The notes beneath the pieces were generated by a model. That model searched no databases and was not told where the DNA came from. It saw only the letters and a list, made by a program, of their open reading frames with translations. This document shows positions 31,006 to 40,477 of a stretch of DNA of 64,000 nucleotides, one piece after another. This DNA is from a virus: positions 1 through 64,000 of the IMG/VR virus record IMGVR_UViG_3300027971_000039; one strand, written 5' to 3'. Position 1 is the stretch's first letter; each line of letters starts with the position of its first letter. The position numbers and the translations under genes are program-made.

Positions 31006-31342
31006 CAGTGCGTTTGCCGACGACGCACTTGTTTTAAACAAAGGACAATCTGCCCCATTTACCGGACTCCTCTTAACTGAGGATAAAGCAAATGAAGTTT
31101 ATAATGATATTAAAAAGTATAAACTTCTAAATGAATCCTTAGAAAAAAGCGTAATTCTATACAAGCAAAACGAAGAACTTTACGATAAAAAAGTAAACAT
31201 TCTTTTAGAACAAAATGATAAATTATCAGAGAACCTTCTACAAGCTAGAACAACAAGTAATTGGGAAAAGGTACTTTGGTTTGGACTAGGGTTTTTGTCT
31301 GTTGGACTAGGAATTTATGGTGTCAAAACGATTACCAAATGA
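30947..31342 (+). CDS. secreted coiled-coil protein with C-terminal membrane segment (131 aa)
   Basis: Starting at ATG 30947: signal peptide (about 1-25, ending near F-A-D), a Q-S-A-P-F-T-G-L-L-L motif, a coiled coil (about 55-110) and a final membrane segment (F-G-L-G-F-L-S-V-G-L-G). From memory this layout recurs in phage cassettes with periplasmic proteins; the function is unknown. Overlaps the upstream gene by 59 nt. Confidence 0.6.
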   Translation: MNKIKNLLVTLLVFSMTVSNSAFADDALVLNKGQSAPFTGLLLTEDKANEVYNDIKKYKLLNESLEKSVILYKQNEELYDKKVNILLEQNDKLSENLLQARTTSNWEKVLWFGLGFLSVGLGIYGVKTITK

Positions 31343-32012
31343 ACAGTCCCTAGAAGATCTATTAAAAACGATAGAAGAATCCGAAGAAAAGAACATTGTC
31401 GGAGTTTCCGATGATGTTTTTTCTTTTATTACGCACTTTAATATTTTACCCGGAGAAGAGTTAGTATTGAAGAGTGTGCTATATGATCTATATTGTAGCT
31501 GGTCCAAAACACCGATTAGTAAGTTTGCATTTGGTTCAAAGGTAGCAAAGTATTTTTTAAATCACCAAAAGGGACCAAGAAATTATCTTAAAATTAATTT
31601 AAATTCAATATCAATACAGAAAGAAACCATTCTAAATTTAGAAAAAAACAAATTAAACAAAATAAAATATCCAACATGGCAAGCACATTATAATCAATTT
31701 TTAAATTTTTATAAGATTAAAAAAGGAAACTCTTGGGTACAAAGCTACGTGCTGATGCATTTTTATGACAAGTGGTGTTATAAAAATAAAAGAAGACGAC
31801 TTTTATCTGAGGTAAGTTTTTTTAATTTTTGTAAATTGCACTTTGAATATAAACGCAATACGGAGAGTAGGATGATGTGGTTTAAAGTAAATAAAGAATT
31901 CATCGACGAATATCTTTCTCCACAAAAGCTTACGCATTTACAACAAGGAAGAGAAAGAACACATGGCAAAAAACAAAAGAGAAAAAACAAAATACCCAGC
32001 ATTAAAACCTGA
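31317..32012 (+). CDS. protein with two related winged-helix-like repeats
   Basis: 231 residues. Two segments (about 28-95 and 120-190) share spacing of F-x-x-F-x-I-x-x-G-x, V-L-Y-x-x-Y/V-L-M-H-F-Y and S-x-x-x-F, as in primase-associated winged helices. The C-terminus is very basic (KKQKRKNKI). A DNA-binding role is likely; the position next to a putative terminase-small-type gene suggests packaging (inference). Confidence 0.5.
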   Translation: MVSKRLPNEQSLEDLLKTIEESEEKNIVGVSDDVFSFITHFNILPGEELVLKSVLYDLYCSWSKTPISKFAFGSKVAKYFLNHQKGPRNYLKINLNSISIQKETILNLEKNKLNKIKYPTWQAHYNQFLNFYKIKKGNSWVQSYVLMHFYDKWCYKNKRRRLLSEVSFFNFCKLHFEYKRNTESRMMWFKVNKEFIDEYLSPQKLTHLQQGRERTHGKKQKRKNKIPSIKT

Positions 32013-32397
32013 ACTAAATTTAAAGTCAAGATATGAATTAATCGACTATGATTATATTGACAAATTAAAGGAAGAAGAAAAATCCTGGTTAAATAAGTTT
32101 ACAGAAGAATACGTAAACGCCAGTTTAGATTCAAAGAATTTAAAAAATAATTTCCACAATACAGACCAATTAAAAAAAGATTGCTACAGAAGAAACAACG
32201 CCAGAAATAGAGACATTCTAACTCGGGCAAAAGCTTCTGGTAGTTATATTAGTACAGATGAATTGCTTTTAAATAAAAAATCAATTAAAATAAATACATC
32301 AGATACTTTACTCAATAAAACTAGTAATAGCCCGGACAATCTCGAAGAAACCAGCAGCCGAACCGATGACAACAGAAATCAATCCGATGATTTTTAA
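31963..32397 (+). CDS. conserved phage protein near the terminase position
   Basis: 144 residues. K-Y-P-A-L-K-P-E-L-N-L-K-S-R-Y-E-L-I-D near the N-terminus, W-L-N-K-F-T-E-E-Y-V-N-A-S and R-R-N-N-A-R-N-R-D-I are the marks of a phage family often found near terminase and thought to act in packaging. The C-terminal third is Ser/Asn-rich. Its last 90 nt overlap the convergent gene at 32308. Confidence 0.6.
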   Translation: MAKNKREKTKYPALKPELNLKSRYELIDYDYIDKLKEEEKSWLNKFTEEYVNASLDSKNLKNNFHNTDQLKKDCYRRNNARNRDILTRAKASGSYISTDELLLNKKSIKINTSDTLLNKTSNSPDNLEETSSRTDDNRNQSDDF

Positions 32398-32592
32398 AAC
32401 ACCATTAATTGCAATAACGTGTTGTTTTAGTGGTTCTATTTCTTGACGTAACATCGTTAAATTTTCTTCAGCAACTTCAGTACGCCGGATGTGTTCTTTA
32501 ATGTTTTCTTCTTGTTTTGCTGAAGTAACTTTAAGATCAGAAATGTCTTCACTAATCTTGTCTAAGACTTCATAGATTCTTTCGTTATTCAT
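32308..32592 (-). CDS. coiled-coil protein with C-terminal membrane segment (94 aa)
   Basis: Residues 1-65 are an amphipathic helix (HIRRTEVAEENLTMLRQE) and about 66-85 a membrane segment. This layout resembles XhlA/holin-associated proteins. Last gene of the minus-strand block and convergent with the preceding plus-strand gene. Confidence 0.5.
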   Translation of the reverse strand: MNNERIYEVLDKISEDISDLKVTSAKQEENIKEHIRRTEVAEENLTMLRQEIEPLKQHVIAINGVLKIIGLISVVIGSAAGFFEIVRAITSFIE

Positions 32593-34447
32593 TTTCTTCT
32601 TCTCCTATACCAATCATAGATGGAATTGATTCTCTAAAATCGGGACGCTGCATTAGTGCAAAAAGTATGGCTTCTTTTTTAACATTATCACCTTTGGCTA
32701 AGGCATCTTTTAAAGACTTTCCATAAGAGCTATATCCAGTTCTACCAATTAAAGTATCTGCGATTTGATCTAATTTTTGTACGGGGAAGTCGTAAACACT
32801 TTTTCCAACTTGAATTGGCGCTTTAATAATATTAGGTGTTCCTTTTGAAATAGATTCAAACGCATCTTTTGACATTTTTTTAGCTTGCCCAGCTAGATTG
32901 GCTCCAATAACGAGAGGTTTTCGTGCCCAAGATACTTTTAATTGGTTTAATCCTTCTTGTTCGGGCCTCCCCCCCAAAGCCGATCGAATCGTTGCACTTT
33001 GTAAGGAGGTTTGTTCAAATTCATTTTTTAATGAATCAATCATGTCTGCCGTATTCTTAAACCCAGATTGTCTGGCCAAGTCATCCAACTCAGCCCCATA
33101 ACTACTATTTTTTAATTTATTTAAAAGTGGTATCATCCCACCTTCTTCAGAATACATGGCAGCTAAAGCATCTTTACTTTCTTTCCCAGGAAACTTTAAT
33201 TTTTGAACAGTATCCTCAACTGCTGCCAATAGATTTTCTTTTGGTTTCGTAACATCAGACAACCAAGAATCTCTCAACTCAACCGGTGTTCCTTTTTTAA
33301 TTAAACTTTCACTTGTTGCTTCCCTAAATTTTGAAAAGTTTTTTAAATTGTCTTTATAACCCGGAACTGCTCTATCAATTGCCGCTTTAATTTCATTTTC
33401 TAATTCTCTATATTCTGGTCCCATTTGTTTAATTGTATTTCTTAATTCATGTGCTTCTAATGGATTTGTTTGACCAGAAGCCAATCTTTTTATATTAAAC
33501 GCCAATTCAGGTTGTTTTTTTTCTATTTCAGAAGCCAACGCGTTAAATGGTTCTGATCGCAACATAGGAACTTTTACTTCATCAAATGAAGCTCGTTCTA
33601 ATGGGTCTATGATTTTTTTGGCTGCTAAACGATCCATTGTTTTTAATTTTTTAGCTAATGTTGAAATATCCTTTTCTTCTTTTACTAAAACATTTCTAGA
33701 TGATTGTTCTTGAAGAAACCCAAGCCCCTCTTTTCCCATTTTTGCAGATTCAAACATTTCTTGCATTAATGGGTATTTTAAAAGTTCTTCTTTTGATTTT
33801 TGAATTGCACCAGACGCTAATGGACCAGCAGCTCCAAGAACACCACCCAAAACACCACCAGTAACGGCACCAGATTTAACGTCTTCTAATAATTTTTGTT
33901 TTTCTTCCGCAGACGCCCCTATCAATCCACCTTCTGTACTACTTAAAGCACCAGTCACGCCCCCTTGAACGGCACCTGTTAGACCAGCAGCAAGAGCCCC
34001 TTTACCGGCAGCCTTTAATAACTCCTTACCACCTAATTGAGCCGCTGCCCGCCCCCCAGACGCAGCTAATCCAGCACCACCTGTTGCGATTGCTGGGAGC
34101 AGAGAGCCACCGATTTCACCAACAAGACTAGCGGTTGGACTGCGTTCTCTAGCTTCACTTTCCTTTTGTTCTTCAATTTCTAAATACTTTTTATAGAGAG
34201 TAGAAAAGTCATTTTTTTCATCAGAAAGTAAAGCTTTACCACCAGCGGTAAGTTCTTCTAATCCACCCATTGTAAGACCGGATAATACACCACGACCCAA
34301 ATCAGAAGCAGTTTCACCGACTTCTTCTAAAGTTGACTTTGATTCTTCTGTTGGAATGGATTCCGTTAAGGGAACTCGTTCAAATCCTTCTGCTAATGGA
34401 ACCCTTTCAAAACCCTCTGCTAACTGTGGCATAGTTTTCTTTTCCAT
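32585..34447 (-). CDS. probable internal virion/DNA-ejection protein
   Basis: 620 residues. The N-terminus has a direct repeat of L-A-E-G-F-E-R-V-P, then an Ala/Gly zipper (G-A-L-A-A-G-L-T-G-A, G-G-V-L-G-G-V-L-G-A) that could insert into membranes, followed by helices. Gly-rich helical proteins like this form the ejected core of short-tailed phages (T7 gp14-gp16 analogues). No catalytic motif. Neighbours are similar large helical proteins. Confidence 0.6.
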   Translation of the reverse strand: MEKKTMPQLAEGFERVPLAEGFERVPLTESIPTEESKSTLEEVGETASDLGRGVLSGLTMGGLEELTAGGKALLSDEKNDFSTLYKKYLEIEEQKESEARERSPTASLVGEIGGSLLPAIATGGAGLAASGGRAAAQLGGKELLKAAGKGALAAGLTGAVQGGVTGALSSTEGGLIGASAEEKQKLLEDVKSGAVTGGVLGGVLGAAGPLASGAIQKSKEELLKYPLMQEMFESAKMGKEGLGFLQEQSSRNVLVKEEKDISTLAKKLKTMDRLAAKKIIDPLERASFDEVKVPMLRSEPFNALASEIEKKQPELAFNIKRLASGQTNPLEAHELRNTIKQMGPEYRELENEIKAAIDRAVPGYKDNLKNFSKFREATSESLIKKGTPVELRDSWLSDVTKPKENLLAAVEDTVQKLKFPGKESKDALAAMYSEEGGMIPLLNKLKNSSYGAELDDLARQSGFKNTADMIDSLKNEFEQTSLQSATIRSALGGRPEQEGLNQLKVSWARKPLVIGANLAGQAKKMSKDAFESISKGTPNIIKAPIQVGKSVYDFPVQKLDQIADTLIGRTGYSSYGKSLKDALAKGDNVKKEAILFALMQRPDFRESIPSMIGIGEEENE

Positions 34448-36795
34448 TATCGTTTAACCCCAACAATTTCACTTGTTCTATTGCCATCAACAATTTCACT
34501 TGTGCCGTCTTCGTATATGAATTGTGTTTGATTTGTTTTTTTATTGTATCCACCATCAATGGCTTTTTTAATTTTTTGTTCTTCTTTTTCTGATTTTATT
34601 CCTAAAGATTCTTGTACTTCAGGTAAAACTCTAGAGTCAAAAATTTCCTCTAAGGGCAACCCACGTCGGTTAAACTGTTTTGCTGCGGGACCAAGTAACC
34701 CGGTGTATTCTTTTTTTGCAACATTCTTAATTGTATTAACGGCATCAAGTAACTGTTTTCTTTGTTTTGGTTGTAATTTAGCTGTTCCACCCAAACGATC
34801 AACCTCGTTTTTTAAACGGTCTAAAACACCGACAGCGCTTTGAATTTCTTTTAATTCTGGTCCTCGAACAACAGATGAATCTCCTTGAAAAAGTTTAGCT
34901 GATTGTAATGTTCTGATAGTATCGCCATACATTCCCGCTGATAAATTTTCAAAAGTATTACTAATTCTTTCTGCATTTTTATACATATCAAAGGCGTCTT
35001 TATATCCCTTCGTCATCACTTGATCTCTAGCAGCAATAATTGCCTTTTCTTGTTTTTCGCTATAACCCTTTTCTAATAACGCTGCTCTATCTAAAGCTCG
35101 TTGTCTAGCATTTTCTGCTCTAGCTTCTCTAGCTTCTCGTTGATTTAAAATATTGGTGAGTTGCGGAGCGTACTTCTCTAACGCCTCAGCTGTTGCAGCT
35201 TCAGGAACAGTAATACCTTGTTGTTTTAATAAATCACGCGCAAACTTAGACTCTTCGCTGGCTGGATCTCTGCGACGAGCAAGACGTTGCATTTCATCTT
35301 GTTTTGTCTTCATTGTATAAGCAGTGCCGACATCTTCTACAGGCTGCTCGGCTTGTTTAATTAACTTATCATAAAAATCAGTGCTAACTGGTTTTGTGAC
35401 AACTCCACCCTTAACTGTTCCAGTTAATCCAGTAGCAAATGTTTCAGCAGCCTTACCGATATTACCAAGTAATATACCCTTATCACGCGCTTCTTGAGCC
35501 ATACGAAGCATTTCATTAAAGTCAATTTCTGCTTTTTGAGGCTTTGCTGATTCAGCTTTAATTGCTTCGTTTAATTTAGCTTCAGGGGATTCATCTTCTC
35601 CAACACCAGTTGAAATTGAACTTTTAGGCACAGGAGATGATTTTTGTTGTCCAACGGATTTAATTTCTGAAACAGATTTTTCTGTGTTGTTTGATGGTAA
35701 AAGAGGAGTTGGTCTTTCTGGTACAGCATAATCAAATTGTTGTGGTTTTTTTGATGCTAATTGCACGTCGCTTCCAACACTCTCTTCAGCTAAACCTCTT
35801 TTTTGTAGGTTAGCTAAAATATTAGAACGTTTTAATCTATCTAATTCAGCCTGTTCTTCTTCTTGAAAAACAGTTGCAGTTGGTCGTAATAATTCTAATG
35901 GGGCAGCAATACGGGGAGATACATTACCTAACAATGTTTCAATGCCAGTTAAACCGCCTTCAACTAAATTACCTTTTGAAAAATCATAAGCTGAAGCGGC
36001 TGCCCCTAAAGCAGTTGCTCCTTTACCTAATGCGGGTAAAAATTTACTTAATTTAGAAAGTCTACTAGGTTCTGGCACAGAGTCTATAGTTCTGCCTGTA
36101 GTTTCTATAAAATCATCTATAACAGCAGGAACACCTCTTTTGATTGTAGCGGGTAAATTTTTAGGCGCATTTTGATCAGCAGCTTCCACTACTGTTTCTC
36201 CGGTTGCACCCATTTCAGACTGTGCTTGTTTTAATAAAGCATCAAATAATTTTTTTTCTCTGGGAGTTGCATAATTAGAAACAGTTGGTAATTCTTTAGG
36301 TGCTAATACATCGGCGGATAATTCAGCGGTTTTTCCAGGGACACTTTGACTTTTTACAATATTTTCTGCAATATTTTTAGGTAAGGCAGAGCCAGTTTCT
36401 TCAAATACCCTAGCAGATTCAGCTGCTGGTGAAATAGCACTTTCAAATAGTTTAGCAGATTCAGCTGCACTTTTTCCTAACCGAGATTGTTTTGCTATAA
36501 TATCTTCAGCAATATTTTTTGGCAATTCAGAGCCAGCTTCTTCGAATACTTTAGCAGACGCTTCCGCTGGTGAAATAGAAGGTGCAGCTCTCATTGATTT
36601 CACACCTTTAGCAAGCTCTCCTAATGTACCCAAAGACCGCCCAGCCGCTCTTTCACCACGCGAAACTAATTCAGAAGCAGCTTGTGCTTCACGTTGTGCT
36701 TCTAATACATCATCTACTGACGACATTTGTGGATCTTTGAAAGATTCAGCCCATTCTTTATATCGCTCTAATTCTTCGGGTGTAAAGTTTGCCAT
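34447..36795 (-). CDS. large helical structural protein with internal repeats
   Basis: 782 residues, Ala/Glu/Lys-rich and helical. Near the N-terminus a unit built on A-E-S-A-K-L-F-E / A-E-S-A-R-V-F-E-E and L-P-K-N-I-A-E repeats at least twice. Ends with a basic segment. Position and composition fit an internal core protein; no enzyme motif seen. Confidence 0.55.
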   Translation of the reverse strand: MANFTPEELERYKEWAESFKDPQMSSVDDVLEAQREAQAASELVSRGERAAGRSLGTLGELAKGVKSMRAAPSISPAEASAKVFEEAGSELPKNIAEDIIAKQSRLGKSAAESAKLFESAISPAAESARVFEETGSALPKNIAENIVKSQSVPGKTAELSADVLAPKELPTVSNYATPREKKLFDALLKQAQSEMGATGETVVEAADQNAPKNLPATIKRGVPAVIDDFIETTGRTIDSVPEPSRLSKLSKFLPALGKGATALGAAASAYDFSKGNLVEGGLTGIETLLGNVSPRIAAPLELLRPTATVFQEEEQAELDRLKRSNILANLQKRGLAEESVGSDVQLASKKPQQFDYAVPERPTPLLPSNNTEKSVSEIKSVGQQKSSPVPKSSISTGVGEDESPEAKLNEAIKAESAKPQKAEIDFNEMLRMAQEARDKGILLGNIGKAAETFATGLTGTVKGGVVTKPVSTDFYDKLIKQAEQPVEDVGTAYTMKTKQDEMQRLARRRDPASEESKFARDLLKQQGITVPEAATAEALEKYAPQLTNILNQREAREARAENARQRALDRAALLEKGYSEKQEKAIIAARDQVMTKGYKDAFDMYKNAERISNTFENLSAGMYGDTIRTLQSAKLFQGDSSVVRGPELKEIQSAVGVLDRLKNEVDRLGGTAKLQPKQRKQLLDAVNTIKNVAKKEYTGLLGPAAKQFNRRGLPLEEIFDSRVLPEVQESLGIKSEKEEQKIKKAIDGGYNKKTNQTQFIYEDGTSEIVDGNRTSEIVGVKR

Positions 36796-36801
36796 AAAAA
36801 A

Positions 36802-37953
36802 TTACCAGAATTTATACCAAGGTTTTGGAGCGCCGGGATAGCCATATTGTTCCATTGATGCCATTGCAGCTTTTTCTCTTTCAATATCATCCATTGGATT
36901 TTGTGCTGACTTAGACCAATCAACTCCACCAGCAGCTCCAGCAGTACCACCACTCATTCCTGAAACACTAGGAACAGATGGTTTAAACGCAGCTTGACCA
37001 ATAGCACCAGCAGCTTGTCCAACTGCACTACCCATTTGTGCCCAACCTTGCTGTGTTTGTGCAGCTTGTTGTTGCGCTTGAGCAGCTTGTTGACCATATG
37101 TTCCAGCACGTAACTGAGCAAGACGAACTTGATTATTATACATTTCTTGTTGTGCTTGACGTTGGCGCATCATTTCAGCATTTTGTTGTTGAATATTCAT
37201 ATTCATAATCTGTTGTTGTTGAGCAAGATTATATTGTCTTGCTTCATTTTCTTGTGCAACACGGCGTTGTTCTTGCATCATGCGATTTTGAATATTAAAG
37301 CGTTGAAATTCATCTTCTGCACCAGCCCTAGTGCGCGAAATATCAAATTCTTGTCCACGAACTCTACCAGCTAATTCACCACCTTGCATCATTGCTTGTA
37401 ACGCTCTTTGAGATGCAGAAGCGGATCCACGTTCAGCAGCAGCTTGTTGTTGTGCAGCAAGTTCATCAGCGGATTGTAATTGAGCAGCAATACCAGCACC
37501 TGAATCTAAGGCACCACGAGCACGAAGCCCAGCAATAATTTGTTGACGTTTAGCTTCGGCACTACGTTCAGCAGCAGCGCGTTCTTGAGATAATTGAGCA
37601 CGTTCTTCTGCGGTAAAACCAGTACGGCCTCTTTGCTGAATACCAGCAAGGGCTTCCATTTGAGCCTTTTTAAAACGAGGGTCTTCTTGAATTTGCGCTA
37701 CTTTTGAAACACCCTGATCCACAGCCCTTTCAATTTCAGGAGTTAATACACCAGCCGATTTAAATTCTCGTAAATAAATTTGTTTTGCAAGATCTGGCCC
37801 AGCGCCTAACTTTTCAATTTCAGCCAAAGCTTTTTGTTGCGCTCTAGCAGCAGCATCTCTATCACCAGCCGAGGCAATGTTACCAATTACTCCACCAAGG
37901 ATACTAGCTCCACCTGAAATTAAACCTGCTGTAAGCAGTCCACCGAATGGCAT
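36802..37953 (-). CDS. Gln/Ala-rich protein, T7 gp14-like internal core protein
   Basis: 383 residues. An N-terminal Gly zipper (G-L-I-S-G-G-A-S-I-L-G-G-V-I-G-N) is followed by a long Gln/Ala/Arg coiled coil (about 85-300). The pattern is that of podophage small internal core proteins that form a channel in the outer membrane. Function by analogy. Confidence 0.6.
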   Translation of the reverse strand: MPFGGLLTAGLISGGASILGGVIGNIASAGDRDAAARAQQKALAEIEKLGAGPDLAKQIYLREFKSAGVLTPEIERAVDQGVSKVAQIQEDPRFKKAQMEALAGIQQRGRTGFTAEERAQLSQERAAAERSAEAKRQQIIAGLRARGALDSGAGIAAQLQSADELAAQQQAAAERGSASASQRALQAMMQGGELAGRVRGQEFDISRTRAGAEDEFQRFNIQNRMMQEQRRVAQENEARQYNLAQQQQIMNMNIQQQNAEMMRQRQAQQEMYNNQVRLAQLRAGTYGQQAAQAQQQAAQTQQGWAQMGSAVGQAAGAIGQAAFKPSVPSVSGMSGGTAGAAGGVDWSKSAQNPMDDIEREKAAMASMEQYGYPGAPKPWYKFW

Positions 37954-37954
37954 A

Positions 37955-38338
37955 TTATATAAACCTCGCTAAATGAAAATATTTTTCAGGGGTATTATTA
38001 AATCCCTGTTCTACAAACAAAGAACTTAAAGTTTCTCTTGGTGTTGAAGTCATGATTAATTCACCATCATTAGCCTTTACAACATCTTCTAATGATTTAA
38101 TTAAAACAGTTAAAGCCTGTTTTTTTAATTCTTTATCTACAACAGACGGATTACTAACAACACCTTCAATCCACCACATAGATGTATTATCTAGTTGATA
38201 AACAAATCCAGCGCAAACAGTATCAACGATAATAGAATTACGTGGAATGTATGAAAATGGTGTGATTGGTAAATCCCAACCTTTATACCATTCTACTAGC
38301 ATACCATAATTGTGTTCATTGACAAATTCAATTTTCAT
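37955..38338 (-). CDS. GNAT-fold acetyltransferase-like virion-region protein
   Basis: 127 residues. The beta/alpha order, the N-terminal M-K-I-E-F-V-N-E-H-N-Y and the C-terminal F-V-E-Q-G-F resemble GNAT-type proteins found between tail and internal-core genes in podophages (T7 gp13 position). The acetyl-CoA loop is degenerate, so catalysis is unsure. Confidence 0.55.
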   Translation of the reverse strand: MKIEFVNEHNYGMLVEWYKGWDLPITPFSYIPRNSIIVDTVCAGFVYQLDNTSMWWIEGVVSNPSVVDKELKKQALTVLIKSLEDVVKANDGELIMTSTPRETLSSLFVEQGFNNTPEKYFHLARFI

Positions 38339-38339
38339 A

Positions 38340-40031
38340 TTAATCTGTTAATCGTAACCCTTTATAAAAGCTACTCATTGTATTTAATTGGTTTTTGATA
38401 TCTGTTCCCCTAGCTTCATATTTGCCAATTAATTCATTCATTACTTTAACTAAATTTTTTCTAGCCTGTGTTCGATCTTTTTCTGCTTTTAATGAATCTT
38501 GTTCGTTTTTACCAGCTACTTGTAATTGAACTAAAGCATCTTTAATGTCGTCGGCTATTTTACCACTAAAAATCTCACTCTTACCGGATTTAATATTTTT
38601 ATAAAATTCGGCTGCCTTTTTTTCTAATTCAACTTGATTTGATTTTAAGTTGTTTAATTCATCTTTGAATTTATATAATCCACCAGTCAGTGCTTTATTA
38701 CCGGCCAATATTTCATTGTCTTTACCACGAGTTTCAAGTAATTTGTTTTTTTGCTCACCATAGTCCATTTCACCTTTTTGTGACCCAACAAGAGATGCAA
38801 TGTCTTCTTTTGAAACTAATCCAGCATCCTTTGCTTTTTCTAATTCTTCTTCTTTAATTGGAGGAAGGCCAGTTAGTTTTCTTAGTGCATTTATTTTACT
38901 AAGATCTGTTTTCTTTGCATACCCTAAAGTAGCGGATTCATCTGCCCCTCTTGAAATGCCCTTTAGCTTAGACGAAATTCCAATTAATTTTTCTTGTTCT
39001 GGTGTTAAAGTTTCGCCTTTTCTTTTTTTAATATCCAACTCTTCAATTTTTTTATCTAAATCAGAGATATTTTGAATACCTTCAAACCCAGAAACATCTT
39101 GTAATCTTACTGCTCTTAGTTGATTAACATCCGAAGGATCTAATCCTAGTTTTTTTAATTCAGATTTACTAACCGATCCAGTAAAAAATAAACCTTCTTT
39201 GAGTTTATCCAAAGCCGCTTTTTTAGATTCAATTTGGGACTTTTGTTCTTCACTAAGTCCAGCCATGTATTTTTCTTGTTCGGCTTTAACGGCGGTTTCA
39301 GCTTGTGTTTTAGCAGCTTCAGTTTGACCTTTAAGCAGCCCGGCTTGTTGAGCAGCAATCTCTTCGGCTGACATTGCTTTTTCAGCTAATCCAGTGGCAG
39401 CCTGTTGTGCTGAAGCTAATTCAGGAGACATCTGTAATCCGGCCATTGCTTTAGCAAAGTCACCGGGGCGAACACCGCCCGGAGCAAAACCAGCATATTG
39501 TTGCGCTAATAGCTCAGGAGAGCCAGCTAATTGAGAAAGAGCTGCTATATTAGCAGTTCCTTGAAGCCCAGTAGGACCTTGGTATTGCATTTTTTGAAGC
39601 TTGTCGTATTCGCTTAGTTCAGCTTCAGATGCCTGACCAGATGTAATTTTACTTAATAAATCACTAATGCGTTCTTGAGCAGGAACGCCACCGGACGCTT
39701 TATTTAATTGCTCTTGAAATTGGGCTTGTTGTTGCTGAAGGGCAGCAGTTTTAGCTGCTACATCTGATTGCAATTTTTGCGCCAAAGCTTGTGAAAAACG
39801 AGGATCTGCCACTGCACCGGCTTGTTGTTGATATGTTACAGGAGCGGCTGGCTTCTTCTGTTGTTGTACTGGAGCCTGTTGAGGCTGCTGCATCGGAGGA
39901 AGTGAACTTTGAACCGCTTGTGATGGTTGAGCAGGTTGCTGCTGTCCCGGTTGTTGAACGGGCTGCTGTTGAGCGGGTTGTTGTTGCTTTTTCCTTGGAT
40001 CATAAGGGTTTATAACAGGAGGCATGGGCAT
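38340..40031 (-). CDS. Gln/Pro-rich then coiled-coil virion protein
   Basis: 563 residues. The first 80 are Gln/Pro-rich (for example Q-Q-P-A-Q-Q-Q-P-V-Q-Q); the rest is a highly helical Lys/Glu protein. Lies in the internal-core gene group. Not recognised; a structural role is inferred. Confidence 0.5.
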   Translation of the reverse strand: MPMPPVINPYDPRKKQQQPAQQQPVQQPGQQQPAQPSQAVQSSLPPMQQPQQAPVQQQKKPAAPVTYQQQAGAVADPRFSQALAQKLQSDVAAKTAALQQQQAQFQEQLNKASGGVPAQERISDLLSKITSGQASEAELSEYDKLQKMQYQGPTGLQGTANIAALSQLAGSPELLAQQYAGFAPGGVRPGDFAKAMAGLQMSPELASAQQAATGLAEKAMSAEEIAAQQAGLLKGQTEAAKTQAETAVKAEQEKYMAGLSEEQKSQIESKKAALDKLKEGLFFTGSVSKSELKKLGLDPSDVNQLRAVRLQDVSGFEGIQNISDLDKKIEELDIKKRKGETLTPEQEKLIGISSKLKGISRGADESATLGYAKKTDLSKINALRKLTGLPPIKEEELEKAKDAGLVSKEDIASLVGSQKGEMDYGEQKNKLLETRGKDNEILAGNKALTGGLYKFKDELNNLKSNQVELEKKAAEFYKNIKSGKSEIFSGKIADDIKDALVQLQVAGKNEQDSLKAEKDRTQARKNLVKVMNELIGKYEARGTDIKNQLNTMSSFYKGLRLTD

Positions 40032-40051
40032 AATTCACCTTATAATAGTTG

Positions 40052-40477
40052 TTAATTCTCGTCGCCATATATAACGACACGGATGTTGTAGGTTTGGCCT
40101 TCAGTTAGACCAGTAATGTGCTTTATTTTAACTAATCCGGGACTTAGTTGTTCCCATGAAACAGTCACACCACTGGATGGAAACGCTGTTGGAATTGATA
40201 TATTATCCACTTTCCCAACAGTAATAACGTTTATATTATTATTAAAAGTAACAGCTAATGTTAATGACGTAATAGGGACACCAGAAGCTGAAACCTGTAC
40301 AGTAAAGTCTTTTATATTACAAAGAATATTATTACGAAGGGTAATTTTATTGTTTAAAGCATCATAAACGTTGTCAAACCCGTTGTTGATAGAAACAATA
40401 AGCTTTTCCACCAATTCGGAATACTGGGGCTTAAAGTCGTTTTTAAATAATCTTCGTAGGGTGGGTAATTTAGCCAT
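40052..40477 (-). CDS. small beta-rich virion protein (141 aa)
   Basis: Basic N-terminus (LPTLRRLFKNDFK), then a beta-sandwich-like body (T-S-L-T-L-A-V-T-F-N). Overlaps the large tail gene by one base. Probably a tail-tip or connector component; unproved. Confidence 0.5.
   Translation of the reverse strand: MAKLPTLRRLFKNDFKPQYSELVEKLIVSINNGFDNVYDALNNKITLRNNILCNIKDFTVQVSASGVPITSLTLAVTFNNNINVITVGKVDNISIPTAFPSSGVTVSWEQLSPGLVKIKHITGLTEGQTYNIRVVIYGDEN

Noticed and set aside
30432-31058. 208-codon minus-strand frame opposite the protease cassette
   Set aside because: Lies antisense to genes with clear motifs and has implausible composition.
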